Part shown: piece after piece, positions 11,800 through 23,836 of the stretch
Layout: every line of letters begins with the position of its first letter
Position numbering within the stretch: position 1 is the stretch's first letter
Source of the DNA: Butyriboletus loyo
Lineage: Eukaryota > Basidiomycota > Agaricomycetes > Boletales > Boletaceae
Reading direction: 5' to 3'
NCBI GenBank assembly: GCA_038093515.1
Contig: JBBPSI010000148.1
Span: forward strand, 1-62,777
Length of the DNA stretch: 62,777 nt
Program-made: the position numbers and the translations under genes
The notes under the pieces: generated by a model
What the model saw: the letters and a program-made list of their open reading frames with translations, nothing else
Databases searched by the model: none
What the model was told of the DNA's origin: nothing

Positions 11800-14665
11800 A
11801 CAGGTTATAAGCTGCTTCCCGAGCCACGGAAACGTCCTAAAGCAATCCTACGTTCTAGACTACTGATCAAAGTAGCAGTGCCGTCTGACTCACGTACTTC
11901 ATCCCTTCGATCGTTCACGAGTTTCAACACCCCTTCGTAGTGAATGGCTGCAAGGGTGTGCAACCATTCATGCATGAAGCAAAAACAACAACAACACCCG
12001 TTAACGCCCACAGCTGCTGGAACGCTCTACCAAAATTGAATTCGATTTCGGGCAGCACGTACTCGTCAATTTGTCACCGTGCAGCCCGATCCTACGACAG
12101 ACATGTCATGCCCTTGGGCCTCTTATATCAGCGGTACATGATTTGGTCGTGGACGTCATACCCAAGCGATGAGGTGATTGCGATTATCCACTTGACGTTG
12201 CATAGCCCTACCCAAGGACGAGATGGTGAGGCACAGACGTATGATTGGATCCTCCTGACAATAATCATACCCATGCAATAGATAGACTAGCACGTCCATC
12301 AGCACTCAGTCAATGTCTCCATTCCATTCCAAGACGTCTTACATATTGCGCTTTGATAGCTCTTGGTCGCAAGGCACAATTGCCCATACAATGTGACCGG
12401 AATCGGATTGTGGACTGATGAACGAGTCGGCAGGCCGCAAGCCACTGGCGAGTGAGGATAAAAGTATCCGCATGGGCTCGCCGTTGAATTGATGTGCGTT
12501 GATCAGTTTCCGACATTGCTCGACGACGGCGGCGTAGTCTTCAACGGCCATTGCACACGCTATCGTTGGGGATACTATGGGTGAATATTCCAGGATGAAC
12601 TTGGTTTTCAAATGCATACAGATAATTGCGAGCCGGATAGTAACTTGCTTTTCTTTGCTTCGGTACCCATTCCAGGTCGCCGATTATCGTCCTTCAATTT
12701 GCACAGATGCTTGTCCCGTTCTGTATAGATTGGCCACAAAAATACACCAGATAGCAGCGCGAGAGAAACCGATGAGATTGTGTTGCCAAATAATCAGCCA
12801 GTATGAGATAAAAGAACTTTGGAACACGTACCCTGCTCGTCAAGAACAAATTCCGTGTCTCCCTGAACATCTCTACAAGTTTCTCAGCTTCCAATATCCA
12901 CTCCCCGACACCTTCATCGCTACGTTCCGCGCTCGGGATATTTGGCCACAGCTCTTCGATCCGTTTGTACCCGAATAAGACCTCCTTCTCGCGTTGCTCC
13001 TCGAGAGTCTTCGGGCCGGCTAAAGTAAGTCGGCCATTCTTAGCGGCGGCCCTTCCCTTTGGTCGGACATGAAACTTCTCATCGAACAGGGAAGCGCTAG
13101 GCTGGGAACTACTCTAGGGTGCACCAGGGAGTGACGTGCCTTCTGCTTATCCTTTCCTGGCATCAATGACTGGGTGGTGGATCACCAATGTTGTAAATTA
13201 CGAGCATGTGAAAATAAGTACCTCGGTAAACCAGTTCAAGGGCATTTCTGGGCTCATCCATGGTTTCATAAAGTTCCGCAAGCTTCATCTTGGCATCAGT
13301 ATTTGAAGGGTTGACATCGATGACTTTACACAGGGTCAGCACTCCGCGGCAACTCACAGTCAACAATAAACGACAGACCCACCTTGCTTGTAAACTTCGG
13401 ATGCTTCGCGTATGTCACCTTGCATTCTGCGGCATGTAGCGATTTGCATAAGAACATACAAACTGCTTGTCTGTGCAAGCATCTCAAGGGAAATGTTGAT
13501 ACATCGCGTGAATATGACGCACCGCAGGGTCACTACCAAGAATCTCATAGATTGGGCCGGCATCGGAATACATCTCCAGTTCGAAATAAGCGTCTGCAAT
13601 TTCTTCAAACAATACAGCGTAATCCGACATATCCTGTGACAAAACGATATCAGTATGCATCTGGTGGTACCGCAATTTTTGAGTTCAATTCCACACGTTG
13701 AAGGACGTTCACCCACCTTGCCCTCATCGACGTCACCCGTCTTGATCCGAGTGAATGCAAGCCGATGACGGGCATTTACGTCCAGTGGATAGAAACCAGG
13801 CCGAACGTCCCCTGTCTGAGGCACGGACTCGGCTTCTTCTTGGCCAGGTACATCGTACTCTCTGTCGTCTTCACAGACGTCCCAGAATTTCTGGGTCGCT
13901 CTGCCCTGAAGCCATCGACACCCTTTATGGATCGTATCTGTTGCCCGTTCATATTCGTTCATTGTATTGTAAAGATCTACGAGGACAAACAATTCAATGA
14001 AACCAAACCTTGCCTGTTCGTTTTGCCCAGAGATGGATGGGGTCCAGAACATGGCCAAGGGGGTTTAAGGTTTGATGGTATTCGAGCGCGTCCTGGCAGA
14101 GGGAGGCGCAGAGAGCAAAATCGGCGAGTCATTAAGGACAGTAACGTCGTGTGGGAAACGCTTGAGGATTGCCAAGAGAGAATGACGAGAATGGGGAACA
14201 AAGCCAACGGCTGATGAGTCCCAGCAAGTAGACTCGATGACGAACTTACCGTTCGGAGGTCGCACATCTCCCTCGCAAGGCTCACGATCCCAAAGAGCGT
14301 TCACATTGTCAGGGTCGAGGCTGTACAGCCTCGTGTAACACTGCTGGTTGAATCCGAGGTCCCTGGTAAGATTCTCAATAACAAAAATTCATTTCTTCGA
14401 TCTGAAAGTTGCCTGGAATGTTAGGCCAAGCGTTCCCACTCCTGAGTCCGAACGTCCAAGATGAGCAGCCATGATGCGAAGCTGAAGTGCCTTTTGGGGC
14501 TCGTTCCTGTCTTCGTAACACTGTGCAAGAACAGTCCAAGCAGGGATGGCGCGTGGCTCGATGTGAATGACCTCTTGCATCACTCGAATGGCTTCAATGA
14601 GGTTGTTGTCCGACGATGTAAGCCTGGTTCCCCTCTCCTAGGAGCGCTCGAGCCTGATGCAAGAG
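11800..14665 (-). pseudogene. Decayed copy of the TPR subunit of TFIIIC (Tfc4/Sfc4-like)
   Basis: Conserved blocks of the tetratricopeptide subunit of RNA polymerase III factor TFIIIC follow one another in the right order on the minus strand. They are ARALLGEGNQAYI (near 14660), an EVIHIEPRA...LAQCYEDRNEP TPR (14440-14580), ALWDR and FPHDVTVL (14100-14310), ADLYNTM-like and GCRWLQGRA (13880-14000), YAVLFEEIADAYFELEMY (13550-13630), KLAELYETMDEPRNALELVY (13215-13320), LFGYKRIEELWP (12930-12990), CRKLINAHQFNGEP (12470-12520), IEFNFGRAFQQL (12015-12060) and HYEGVLKLVNDRRDE (11900-11960). The centre keeps good introns and open exons. The 5' part has several indels: after GNQAYI, in ALWDR where two bases seem lost, and after VTVL where several codons are missing. 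The C-terminal blocks are separated by stops. An active copy probably exists elsewhere. Confidence 0.72.
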
Positions 14666-15330
14666 CACTTGTCCAATTCTATGCTACATGACCATCCGCA
14701 ATTTGACACATGGAAGTGCATCTTTCTTTTCTTTCCAGGTTAACCTGCCCCTGAAGGCCTGAATAAATCAAACAAAGTTGGATCAGTGCAATCTCATTCC
14801 CACCTCCACTGTATTGAAGCCGCTGACTTCTTGGACTTATAACGTTGACTTACGTCTCGGAGCAGACGAATCACCACCGTCTTATCAGATAAATTATCGA
14901 AGGGTGAAGATGCCACTGAACTCGGAATGCTGCCAGCTTCATGGAGCCATACCATCATCATGACCCTGACCACCTGGGCAACTTTGGAAGCGTGTTCAGG
15001 AACCCCAGCAGTTTCCCATGGCTTGGCCACCCACGTCCAACCACTCAAAGAGAAAAACAAACAACTTTAGAGTTTGGAGGCCATGTGACGTTTGCTTTAC
15101 CAGTATCATTCGGCTAACGCTTTCTCTCAGGGAAACACGTATCTGCCATTTTTGACAGCCTGCAGACTTCACGCGTTCACAGTGTGAGTAAGTTGCAATG
15201 AATGGGCGTCGTGCATGCCGTTAGCACGTTTCTCAAGAAAACCCGAGTATCCCATAGAGAACGTTCCCTAGGTTTCCGGTGCGATCTTTAAATATCTCTC
15301 ACATCAAACGTATCGAATCACTTCTGCCTC
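14666..15330. other. No recognisable gene
   Basis: Stretch between the decayed TFIIIC copy and the PTH11-like gene. A minus-strand open frame at 14794-15060 shows no family features. I see no RNA gene or repeat. Confidence 0.35.
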
Positions 15331-16533
15331 ATGGTCACTGTGCAGTCCTGGTCTCTTACAGTGCAAAGTGGGTAGCCGACTTTCGTTTTCTTTCCCACTG
15401 CCATCCAAGTTGACGTGGATTCAAGTCCCCTCAACGGTCGCGCATGTTACAGGCATTCTCACCACCATATTTCGACTACTGCATCGCTGGCATTTGTCCA
15501 AGTTTTGGTGGGAGGACACATGGGCCGCCTTGGCCCTCATATGTGACATGGCGTGTCTCGCCAGCGTTTGGATGCACATAGCCCCGAACAATCGTTAGTC
15601 ACTCTGGCATATGACGTTTGTGTGACTAAAAAAACCGTGACCCCTAGCACACACAGTGCCCCCAATGAATACCAAAGCAAATTGGCTCCTTTCGCTGACC
15701 CTCACTTGCGTTCTCTGGTAAGAGCTGCAAGAAGGGAAATCATGAGCCAACTCTCTACATCTTTGATCGCAGGTTCGCCCGAATGAGCATTTTGTGCTCG
15801 ATCATTCGGATCGCAAATCCCACGCGAAAGCTACAGTTCATGGCGTATTTCATCGGTGGCATGTTCATAGCTATGGGGGCAGGACTGCTAGCCCAGAAGA
15901 TTTTCATCTGTCTGAAAAACCTCTGCAAATTCTCCAACCCTGTGGTTATCGCACAACTCGCCAGTGAGTGATTATCTGATCATCTTCCTCCCGACCCGGC
16001 GTCAATTTTAAAATGATATGATCGTCGGAACTCCATAGCGGATGTCGTATCGGACATCATCCTCGTCACGTTGCCGATACGGTTCCTCCGAGACGTGAGG
16101 CTCTCTTGGGACCGTCGCATCCTCATCATTTCCGCATTTTCCGCCTCGATCCTCATCACCGGAGTCACCATCCTTCATTCTGTCCTCCTTTTAGAATCGA
16201 CCACAAGCGTAACGTTGATCATCGGCCACCTCAAGGTAAAAATGGCTTCACTTTAGGGGGGGAGGACACTTATCACAGATCCTCTCTGATACTACTATAC
16301 ACTAGGCTGCCCTCGCCTTGTTCTTGTGCAACGCCCTCGTCTTGGTCACGTTCATCTATCGCTTGTGCCACAAGTCGGTTGACGATGCGGATTACTCTAT
16401 GGCCGAGGGCTGTGGCACTGGGGCCGACAATTATGATGTACAATTTACCAGCATCATCGACCTTCCCAGCAAGCTGAGCTCACGCGTTCAACCCGGGACG
16501 TCCGTGGTACAGAGTCGAGGGGATATTACCTAG
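15331..16533 (+). CDS. PTH11-like / rhodopsin-fold seven-TM protein
   Basis: Integral membrane protein of the fungus-specific PTH11-like type, often discussed as possible receptors; its ligand is unknown. Exons with matching phase are one ending at 15593, 15648-15717, 15773-15963, 16039-16235 and 16306-16533. The start is uncertain: an ATG at 15331 needs a weak GT donor, and 15368 reads directly into the first exon. Recognisable stretches are WWEDTWAALALICDMACLASVW (helices 1-2, tryptophan-rich loop), FARMSILCSIIRIANP after helix 3, DIILVTLPIRFLRDVRLSWD, and a final ALALFLCNALVLVTFIYRL helix. The stop at 16531-16533 may be premature, because the +1 frame stays open to 16682 with coding-like acidic sequence. 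A one-base change in the GGGG run near 16514 could explain this. Confidence 0.68.
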
Positions 16534-16682
16534 ACCAAGGCGCTTTACGTTGGGCACGTCAGCTGGATCGGAATGAGACCTGTCCCACATTGGAAGAGCT
16601 ACTGTATTCAGAAGGTGTCGAGGATTCAAGGTACAATTACCATGTGTCCGAGGTGCAAGCTCTCAGTCACGAGCAGCTGTAG

Positions 16683-17039
16683 GCATGCTAGCAAGCGCTG
16701 GGATGTTGCACGGCGCTTGCGAGTTGTACATGGTGTATGATTGTATCGTGCGAGACGTTTGTACATATGATAGGAATCACATAATACGATATTGCTTCTC
16801 AGTGGGTGATACTGATGGTTACGCCTACGAATAGCTCCTCGCAAAGTCCCATCATTGACAGGTTACACAATACAAACTAGTCCACCGGAGTATCACATTC
16901 TTCTGATGGCAACCTCCAAGCTTGTTAGATTTCTGCACGTTTCCATTTTTTCACTCAAACCACCCTATGGAGTAGTCGGCCCGTTCAGCATTCATAAAAG
17001 GCGTCGAAGTGACAGTGACACACTGTGACTCCATACCTT
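16683..17039. other. No recognisable gene
   Basis: About 360 bp between the end of the possible extended PTH11-like frame and the P450 relic. Nothing recognisable. Confidence 0.35.
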
Positions 17040-18731
17040 GGCAAGTGGTTTCTAGGATGGAACTGCTCGATCGCCTGCCGCCCTTCCCCACATGCCCACG
17101 CAGTCGGGGGCCGGACAGGTAGGGTCTTGAGACTCAAAGGAGAACGCAATGGAAGAAAAGGAAAAGTGTTGCCACGAACGAATCGACATGAACGACATCT
17201 CGTTGTACGCAACCCGCGATGCGAACACACACGTTATGAATAATTCCATCAAGTACGATCGCAGGGACACATACCTGTTGTCCCAGACAGATATGTGGAC
17301 CTGGGTTAAATGGAAGGAATATGAAGGGGTTGGGTGTAAGGTATTTGCGCAGACGATCGCCAAGGGATCGATCAGGATCGAATTCTAATGCATTAGGACC
17401 CCAGAGGTCCGACCTCCAACGCATTAATAGGAGACTCTAGACAACCATTGGTTCCAGGGAGTTGTGCGGAATCAGAAGCATGCGTTGTTCCACCGGGGAC
17501 AAAGAACGGCATTGCATCTAGGTTTGATGATGGCTAAATGATGTCGATGATGCTCTCGCCGCAGAACGCTAGTCGAGGAGAGTTTCAATGGGGGAGAGAC
17601 AACATGATAAACCCACGGACATTGAACGGCCTACAATTTGTTACAAACAAGCCTAGGCATCAGAAAATGAAAGAGGGATGACTGAGAACACACACAGCTG
17701 GGAAGAGTCTCAATGATGTTTATATGACGAGTCGATCGAAATCTTCGAATCGCCACTTATTATACACACCATTCAAAACAGCCCGGAGGAACTTGATCTC
17801 CCGAATACCATCGTAGGACGGTTGGCGCGTCGGGCCAACTTTTTCCAGAATTTCTTCTCTCGACCGACACAAGACGTTTGGGTGCATGGGCATCAGATAG
17901 ATAGCAGACATCAAAGTCGAGGCGGTCTCAGGTGTATAAGATCGCAAGTCTCTGCGTGACGATCAAAGATGACTGATTTCAGCAATATACGAGCTATGAT
18001 AGTGTGATGCAACCCAAGGAAGTGTTAGAAAGTGGCCACCTGAATTGACATGCTCTGCTGACTACTTCCACGTGTCTCCTACTAGTACCCTGCTCGTCAG
18101 TGAACAGGTACAACAAACGTCAAGATCGAAAGCTTACCATGAGAGTTCAAGATGCCCGTTCCCAGTAGACTGTAAGCTATTTCCCTGAACTTATCGCCTG
18201 TGGAAAGATTCTACAGGGACCCAGAAACTGGTGCTTAAATAACCCGTACCTCCGAGTTTGACGTAGTCATTGAAATCAGCGACCAAAAATAGTCTGGTAA
18301 CGAATCGTCGATACAAGGAGACCATATTCGGCAAACTCTACAGCTAACCTCAATGATGTCCCAATGGGGTTCGTTGAACCGTGAAAATAAGGACATCCCA
18401 ATAAAGACAACTACATACCTGTAGTCGGTTTCCGCCCTACCGATCGTGTCAAGCAACTCGTCCACATTCCCGGGCAAGTATCTTTGAATCCGAGGTATCA
18501 GTACTTCAGTCTCGCCCCAGACCCCGCAGCATTCGTGACGATGTCGACGGCGAGGATGTACGCGGTCAGGACAGCCAGAAAGGTGAAAGCCAAGAGGGAA
18601 ACCGACCCGCAAACAGAAAAGGTTATCCCGCAAACACGAGGAGTCTTACTAGAATATAGGCTGATGTCAACGGGCAACACCGCTGAGACCGTCCACCTGC
18701 CCACGTAGCGCATGCCCGGAGTGGCCTCCAT
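17040..18731 (-). pseudogene. Decayed cytochrome P450 (CYP63-like)
   Basis: Pieces of a basidiomycete P450 appear in order on the minus strand. An N-terminal hydrophobic anchor (18498-18731) is followed by LPGNVDELLDTI near 18430-18475. The end of the I helix through the K-helix region follows at 17720-17950, with ETASTLMSAIY, SREEILEKVGPT and IREIKFLRAVLN. Next are a [13 protein letters not shown] stretch and the haem loop at 17270-17420, and a VAYNEMSFM exon near 17190-17230. The haem motif reads [10 protein letters not shown]: the ligand Cys is present, but the usual Arg two residues before it is His. Only about 450 bp separate the N-terminal part from the I-helix part, far too little for the expected 250 or so residues. 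The ExxR region breaks off (RAVLNG then unrelated sequence). I conclude an internally deleted relic. Confidence 0.75.
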
Positions 18732-19449
18732 CCATCACGACCTGTGTCTACTAGGCTCTAGCGCACTTGAAAAAATATTATAAGCGGACTCAGATTGCTG
18801 GACCGTGCCGTACGCGTGACGTTGCCGCAGCCCCAGTGGCCAGCAGCAGCTCTTACTCAAACTGAGACTCACTGGCACAGAGCTTGTCGTCAGTCAGTCC
18901 AACATGGACTCATCAGGCGGTAGGTGATCCCAGGAGCTGACGGGTACATTGTACGCAACCGCAGATTCGGATTGAGTAAGTGCCACCAAAGATGTGCAGA
19001 GGGCCATGGGCAAGGCGAGATGAATTTGAACTTCTCGATCCCCGAGACCAAGCGAGGCCGCACTGCCTCCATTCTGTCGAAAAGCCCGCGTACTCCACGG
19101 TATCCATCAATGAAATGGTTATTGATCGGAACCACCGGTTAGCAGTCTGTAGCACTCGGCTACACTCGGTTAGCATCGGAAACCAGCAACTGTTTTACTG
19201 ATGTCCACTCATCTTCTCAGCGAAAGAAAGAAAAATCCATAAATCGAATACAGTATAAGACACGATCCAATCGAGATACAATCGAGATGGGATACTGACT
19301 AGTGAAGCATCTATGGTACGGTAAATAGGAAACGTGAAGCAGTCCTCGCGACCTGTCTGAGGTACTACTAATGCATGACCGACTCGTGTCTGTCATCTAA
19401 ATCATCCTCATGCTTCTCTGCGCCTCGTTCCTCCGCTCTAACCTCGTGA
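18732..19449. other. No recognisable gene
   Basis: About 700 bp. Minus-strand frames around 18890-19176 are open but show no family features. The right end holds the 3' UTR of the leftward MARVEL gene. Confidence 0.35.
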
Positions 19450-20236
19450 TCAAGGCAGGTTACGCATAGGCGTGTCGCCATAGTGAGTTGCACGGCGGTC
19501 CCATCGACCGTGCATAGGATCACGGAATGCCTTGTTTGCAATCGCGAACAGAAGCGACGTCATAAACAATGCAAACACAACGAGCCAGCTAAGCCATGCG
19601 AAGGCGAGCATCGCCGTAAGGGTTCGGCATTCCCAGTAGAACCAACACGAGGAGAGATTTCCCCAGTAAACATCGACTGCTGGAGGATTACTAGTATGCT
19701 ATAGATCGAAGGAATGTTAACAAATCCAATGGTTAGAACACCAAAGCTACTTACAGTAGCAATGGCAGCGCCAACTAGCCAGAGAAGGAAGAAGACGAAG
19801 AGACCAAGAAGCTCCGCCGTGAAGGAGCTGAAGAAGCGATGCTCGAGTCGGCTGTGGATCGTGCGAGCACTGTATTCGACAGTGAGCTGATAGATAGCCA
19901 TAAACAAAACTGGTCTTACACGAATGGGGCCAACAAGATTGTAAGGATACTTGTCACCAAGAGCTCAACGACTACCGGGTCTGAGGAAAGGATTGCAATC
20001 AGCGAGGTGGAAAACCTTTGCGAAAGCGGGACCCCTACCATAGAACTGAACTCCATTATTGGTCGGGTCGAACGAGGGCATGTGAGTGGTGTAATGGATC
20101 CTCACCGCACTTAATGCCAACGTCACAGCTGCGAAAAGAAACTACGGTCCAAGCTGAGTACAAGAGCATAGTCCAAGTGAGCAGGGGACCAGCTTACCAG
20201 GATGCAATACAACAGGAAACGCACAGTGTGGATCAT
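19450..20236 (-). CDS. MARVEL-domain-like four-TM membrane protein
   Basis: Read leftward, the exons are 20236-20198, 20128-20039, 19980-19920, 19869-19755 and 19698-19450, and all junctions except the first agree in phase. The protein has about 185 residues and four hydrophobic segments, with a histidine-rich loop (IHYTTH) after the first. The second reads VVVELLVTSILTILLAPF. The third reads AELLGLFVFFLLWLVGAAIA. A loop with two cysteines (CWFYWEC) precedes the last. This is the pattern of fungal MARVEL-like proteins of the cell cortex or vesicle membranes. Exon 1 (MIHTVRFLLYCIL) does not join exon 2 cleanly: the good acceptor at 20129 is off by one base, and an alternative acceptor brings in an in-frame TAG. 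The gene may be recently damaged, or its first exon lies elsewhere. Confidence 0.65.
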
Positions 20237-21354
20237 GGTTGACTAGAGGTGGGAGTAACGGGATGAGTTTGACAATGTGGCGAGATTAGCTGGGGTTATA
20301 TGTGGGATAACGGCCCACAACACGAGGCCGTTGTGCGCTCAGGCTGCGAGATGAATGGAACGCCGCTCCGCTTCGTTAGGGTCAGAAAACAAATGATACG
20401 CACGCGTGACGCACATTTCGTACGCATTTGTACGTACTTGGTAACTCGTTGTGCGTCGAGACCAGAATCGTCCAGGATATCGATGCGCCCGAAGAGCAAG
20501 TCATGGGGCCAAGGTGACCAAATGCTGTGTTTTACTGAGCCGAAGATGACAGAATGGAAGGCATGGAACCACGTCAGATGGGCCTCGAGGCAAGCCTCGT
20601 TTGTGGCGCGACACTCGCCGTAATAATTCGGTCTAGACATGAGGTTAGTCGCGTTTGGCGATGGAAACTGACACGATGGTATTCCATGTGTTGCGTACCA
20701 CAGCCTACACCGAAGTGAGGGAGCACAGGACCCATCGTTTGGGCTAACGGACGACCTGAACCGACCGTTGTTCTGATGAATTTCCATAGCAAGCAACTTC
20801 CCGTATGACAAGGGTAGTGGAGCGATGCGATGCCACAGGGTAGATTACTCAATGAAATGATTCGTTCGGATGAGCGTTCACTTGAATCGGACGAGTGATG
20901 ACGTAGATTTCTACAAAGCACGAGCCCCACTTGGGTTATGTAGGGTCCGCAAAAATATCAATTTAATTGATTAATTAATTGCGTGGAGCAACCCTCGTAA
21001 TGTAAATGCCCCTATCAATATCTTCACATCTAGAAAAAAACTACTGCCCTTTCTCGTAGTATTCTACTGTCACAAGCTGCAAATGTTGTATTAGTGTTTT
21101 CGGTGTACAGGCGGACGTTGAATGTGCATCTCCGACTGAAACTAGCCCAATTTAGTATGCGTTCCTTGGTCTCGTCGGAAAGAACAAATTGGCACGAGTG
21201 ACAAGCCTCATCAAGGGTTTCCCAGATCCAGACTCCAAACGTCTTTATTTTTGCAACTGATACGGTGTTCTGCAGCTGTGATGGCATCTGCAAGCCTTCG
21301 GGGACTACTGATCGAATTCAGACTCCGACTCATTTTGCGGGCATTCAACGTGTG
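20237..21354. other. No recognisable gene
   Basis: About 1.1 kb. A 171-codon minus-strand frame at 20296-20811 and an overlapping one to 20930 have no recognisable domains, and I do not call them. Around 20955-20985 is an AT-rich stretch with TTAATTAATTAATT. Confidence 0.35.
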
Positions 21355-21707
21355 CTGTCCAGTCTGGCTTGCTTACCTCGGGTAGGCTAATTGTTCCTCG
21401 GGTAGAATGGTGATGTAAGCAGATCATGTGCAATCATGTGATTAGGATCTCAACTGGTCATGTGATGTCATGTGAGCATACAGCTGGGTCTCAGTCCTGA
21501 CCAATCATGGCCCACTGGCAAACAGCATGACGTAACATTTGGATTGGTCATGGCTATGTTATGTAGGCATGTGACCCAGTGTATGCTCGCATGACATCAC
21601 ATGACCTGTTGAGATCCTAATCACATGATTGCACATGATCTGCTTACATCACCATTCTACCCGAGGAACAATTAGCCTACCCGAGGTAAGCGAGCCAGAC
21701 TGGACAG
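21355..21707. mobile_element. 353-bp foldback (MITE-like) element
   Basis: A long imperfect palindrome. The left arm begins CTGTCCAGTCTGGCTTGC at 21355, and the right arm ends GCCAGACTGGACAG at 21707 as its reverse complement. At least 130 bp of each arm can be paired, including the blocks CCTCGGGTAGGCTAATTGTT, TGATGTAAGCAGATCATG and ATCACATGATTGC. The short centre (about 21500-21560) continues weakly as an inverted repeat through the CCAATCATGG block. There is no coding capacity. This is the structure of a non-autonomous foldback or MITE-type DNA element. No clear target-site duplication is visible at the ends. Confidence 0.85.
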
Positions 21708-22531
21708 GGCTTTAAGTACTACAATATCTACAAGCTACTACTTAAACTCAAACCAGGACCTAAATTATGGCATAACGGCCTGTCGCTGGGGATTTTCGTA
21801 CCAGGAGTGCAAATTGGAATCCTGCAACCTTACTGCCCACACTGGATAATCAGATTATGATACACTGACTGCTCGACGTTTCAGATATATTTGACATATG
21901 CTATGTCAATTCTTTGGCGGCGTGTACAAAACCAGTACATCGGCAAAAGCCTTGGAATAGGGTAACTCGGACTTGAAATTTCAAAATTTACGAAACGAGT
22001 TCTGGGAAGAATATCTCTCAGACGTCCCCTGTTTCTGCAGCCAGTGAGCGCCATGACTTTCACATGGTCTGTAAAGGCTTGAAAAATGATCCGTCGGTGC
22101 TTTCGTCTGGCGAGATGTAAGGATGGCCATGTACTTGAGGTGTACGTAGTAGTATTAATGGAGCAGCCACCGCAAATCGTTTGTCTTATCGCCGGTTAAT
22201 TCTCACAAGGCCGTGAGCTCATGCTATGCCACGTCACTTTTGCTCATGAACAACGAACCGGCGCTACCGTGCTAATACTGTCTTCTGACTTTCAACAAAA
22301 ATTCTGGACTGCAGTAAGTCTTCGTAACATGCTGCTGCGGGACTCTGAACCATAGTCGTCAGTCCAAGTCACAAGGAACCAACCGACATTCCAGCCTCCT
22401 TAAAATTGTAGTTGACACTACCCGCTATTCTCATTCCCCACACGGCGCAAGCTGCCTTGTACGCGAATCACCTGCACAGATCCGTACGCTCGGTCAATCA
22501 TTTGTCTCGCCGTCATTCGACAACTTTGAAG
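21708..22531. other. No recognisable gene
   Basis: About 820 bp between the foldback element and the methyltransferase gene. The right end should contain that gene's promoter. No TATA element is obvious. Confidence 0.35.
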
Positions 22532-23836
22532 ATGCCCTCAGTCTGGCAGCGACATCCTCGATATTTCATTTCCGTAGCAATCGTCATTTTAACAACAATA
22601 TACCTCCTTAATCCCCGCCAGTCTCCGTTTCGTTCCGATTTGTACGAAATTTCAATACGAGACAATGATCTACCCGCACGTCTCGAGCGAGCTGAGTGGG
22701 TCTACTCGAAAGGGGTCAGGGATCGTAAGGAGATGATACAGAAGTTTGGACCAACTGCTCGGGATATTTCCATGTACGTCAATCACTACTATCTACCATT
22801 TCACACCCAACGTATTCCTTTCAGGTTTCCGCAAGACAAGGAACCTTGGCCACCCTATACTGTCTGTGAGTGCTAGTGTGTAGTCGATCGTTGCCCTAAA
22901 CGATCGGCTCACGAAGTTCTCCACCAGGGAGCTTTTTTCCTCCGTCATTCCAATGTCCACATGAAATAGAGCGCGTTGGGTCATTAGGAGATGGAGGCAA
23001 GTGGACCTGTGGACTCTCCCGACTTCAACATAAGCCAGATTGTCTAATATATACATTCGGTGAGCCTGACCACGCTTTTCCAAGTCTCTCTGGTGCGAGC
23101 ACATTGAACAGGGATGAACTATGAGACATCGTTTGAGGCTGAGCTTCTTGAACGTACTCGCTACTGTGAAATCTGGGGCTATGACTATCGCTCCAACTCG
23201 TTCGGCAGCATTAAACGCGACCGTCGTGCGCACTTCCACCCGTGGGGTCTAGCGAACATTGATGCTCATGGTCCGAATGATGAACATCAAATGTACACCC
23301 TTCAGACACTGCTCGATATGAATAGTATGTCTTCCTTACAACCTCACTCGCACCCTGGAAATATACAATTCTTTCGACAGAACATCAATACATCGATATA
23401 CTCAAGATTGATATTGAGGGATGGGAGTTCGAGGTGCTCTCACAAATACTACAACCTTATATCGCGTCTGGGGAACCAGTTCCGTTTGGTCAGCTCCTGA
23501 TCGAGATTCACACATGGGATAAGAGTTTTGAGGAGTTTTTGTCATGGTGGGAGATGCTAGAGTCTGCAGGGCTACGGCCCTTCATGTCGGAGGTTTGTGT
23601 AACGTTTTTTTTAATCCATTGAGTATGCTTATCATTGTTGCAGGTCAATCTCGTGTACCAGAATTACAATAGGGGCCAGGTTACGGCTCTTGCAGAGGTA
23701 TGCCGTTCGGCATTCCCTACCGCTGTTGATCAGGGGATCTGACCGCCTTTTACAGTACTCTTTCATTAACGTCAAGGGCAACAACATTTTCATCGCCGAC
23801 CCCTCACAGGTGGTTCCAGATGGGTCTGTTACATAA
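22532..23836 (+). CDS. Membrane-anchored methyltransferase-domain protein (Methyltransf_22 type)
   Basis: Seven phase-consistent exons: 22532-22773, 22825-22865, 22928-23059, 23112-23324, 23381-23592, 23644-23697 and 23756-23836, giving about 320 residues. A short basic N-terminus and one hydrophobic segment (YFISVAIVILTTIYLLN) suggest a type II membrane anchor facing the secretory lumen. The domain starts with HEIERVGSLGDGGKWTCG, a glycine-rich SAM-binding-like strand-loop. It continues with a CEIWGYD strand, a QTLLDM stretch and DILKIDIEGWEFEVL, the acidic post-II strand typical of FkbM/Methyltransf_22 proteins. It ends with a LLIEIHTWD strand and a small beta tail (FINVKGNNIFI). The substrate is not known; related domains occur in proteins linked to glycan modification. 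I chose the ATG at 22532 because it directly precedes the anchor. Confidence 0.8.

Noticed and set aside
20296..20930. 171-codon minus-strand frame
   Set aside because: No motif, and irregular composition for a coding exon.
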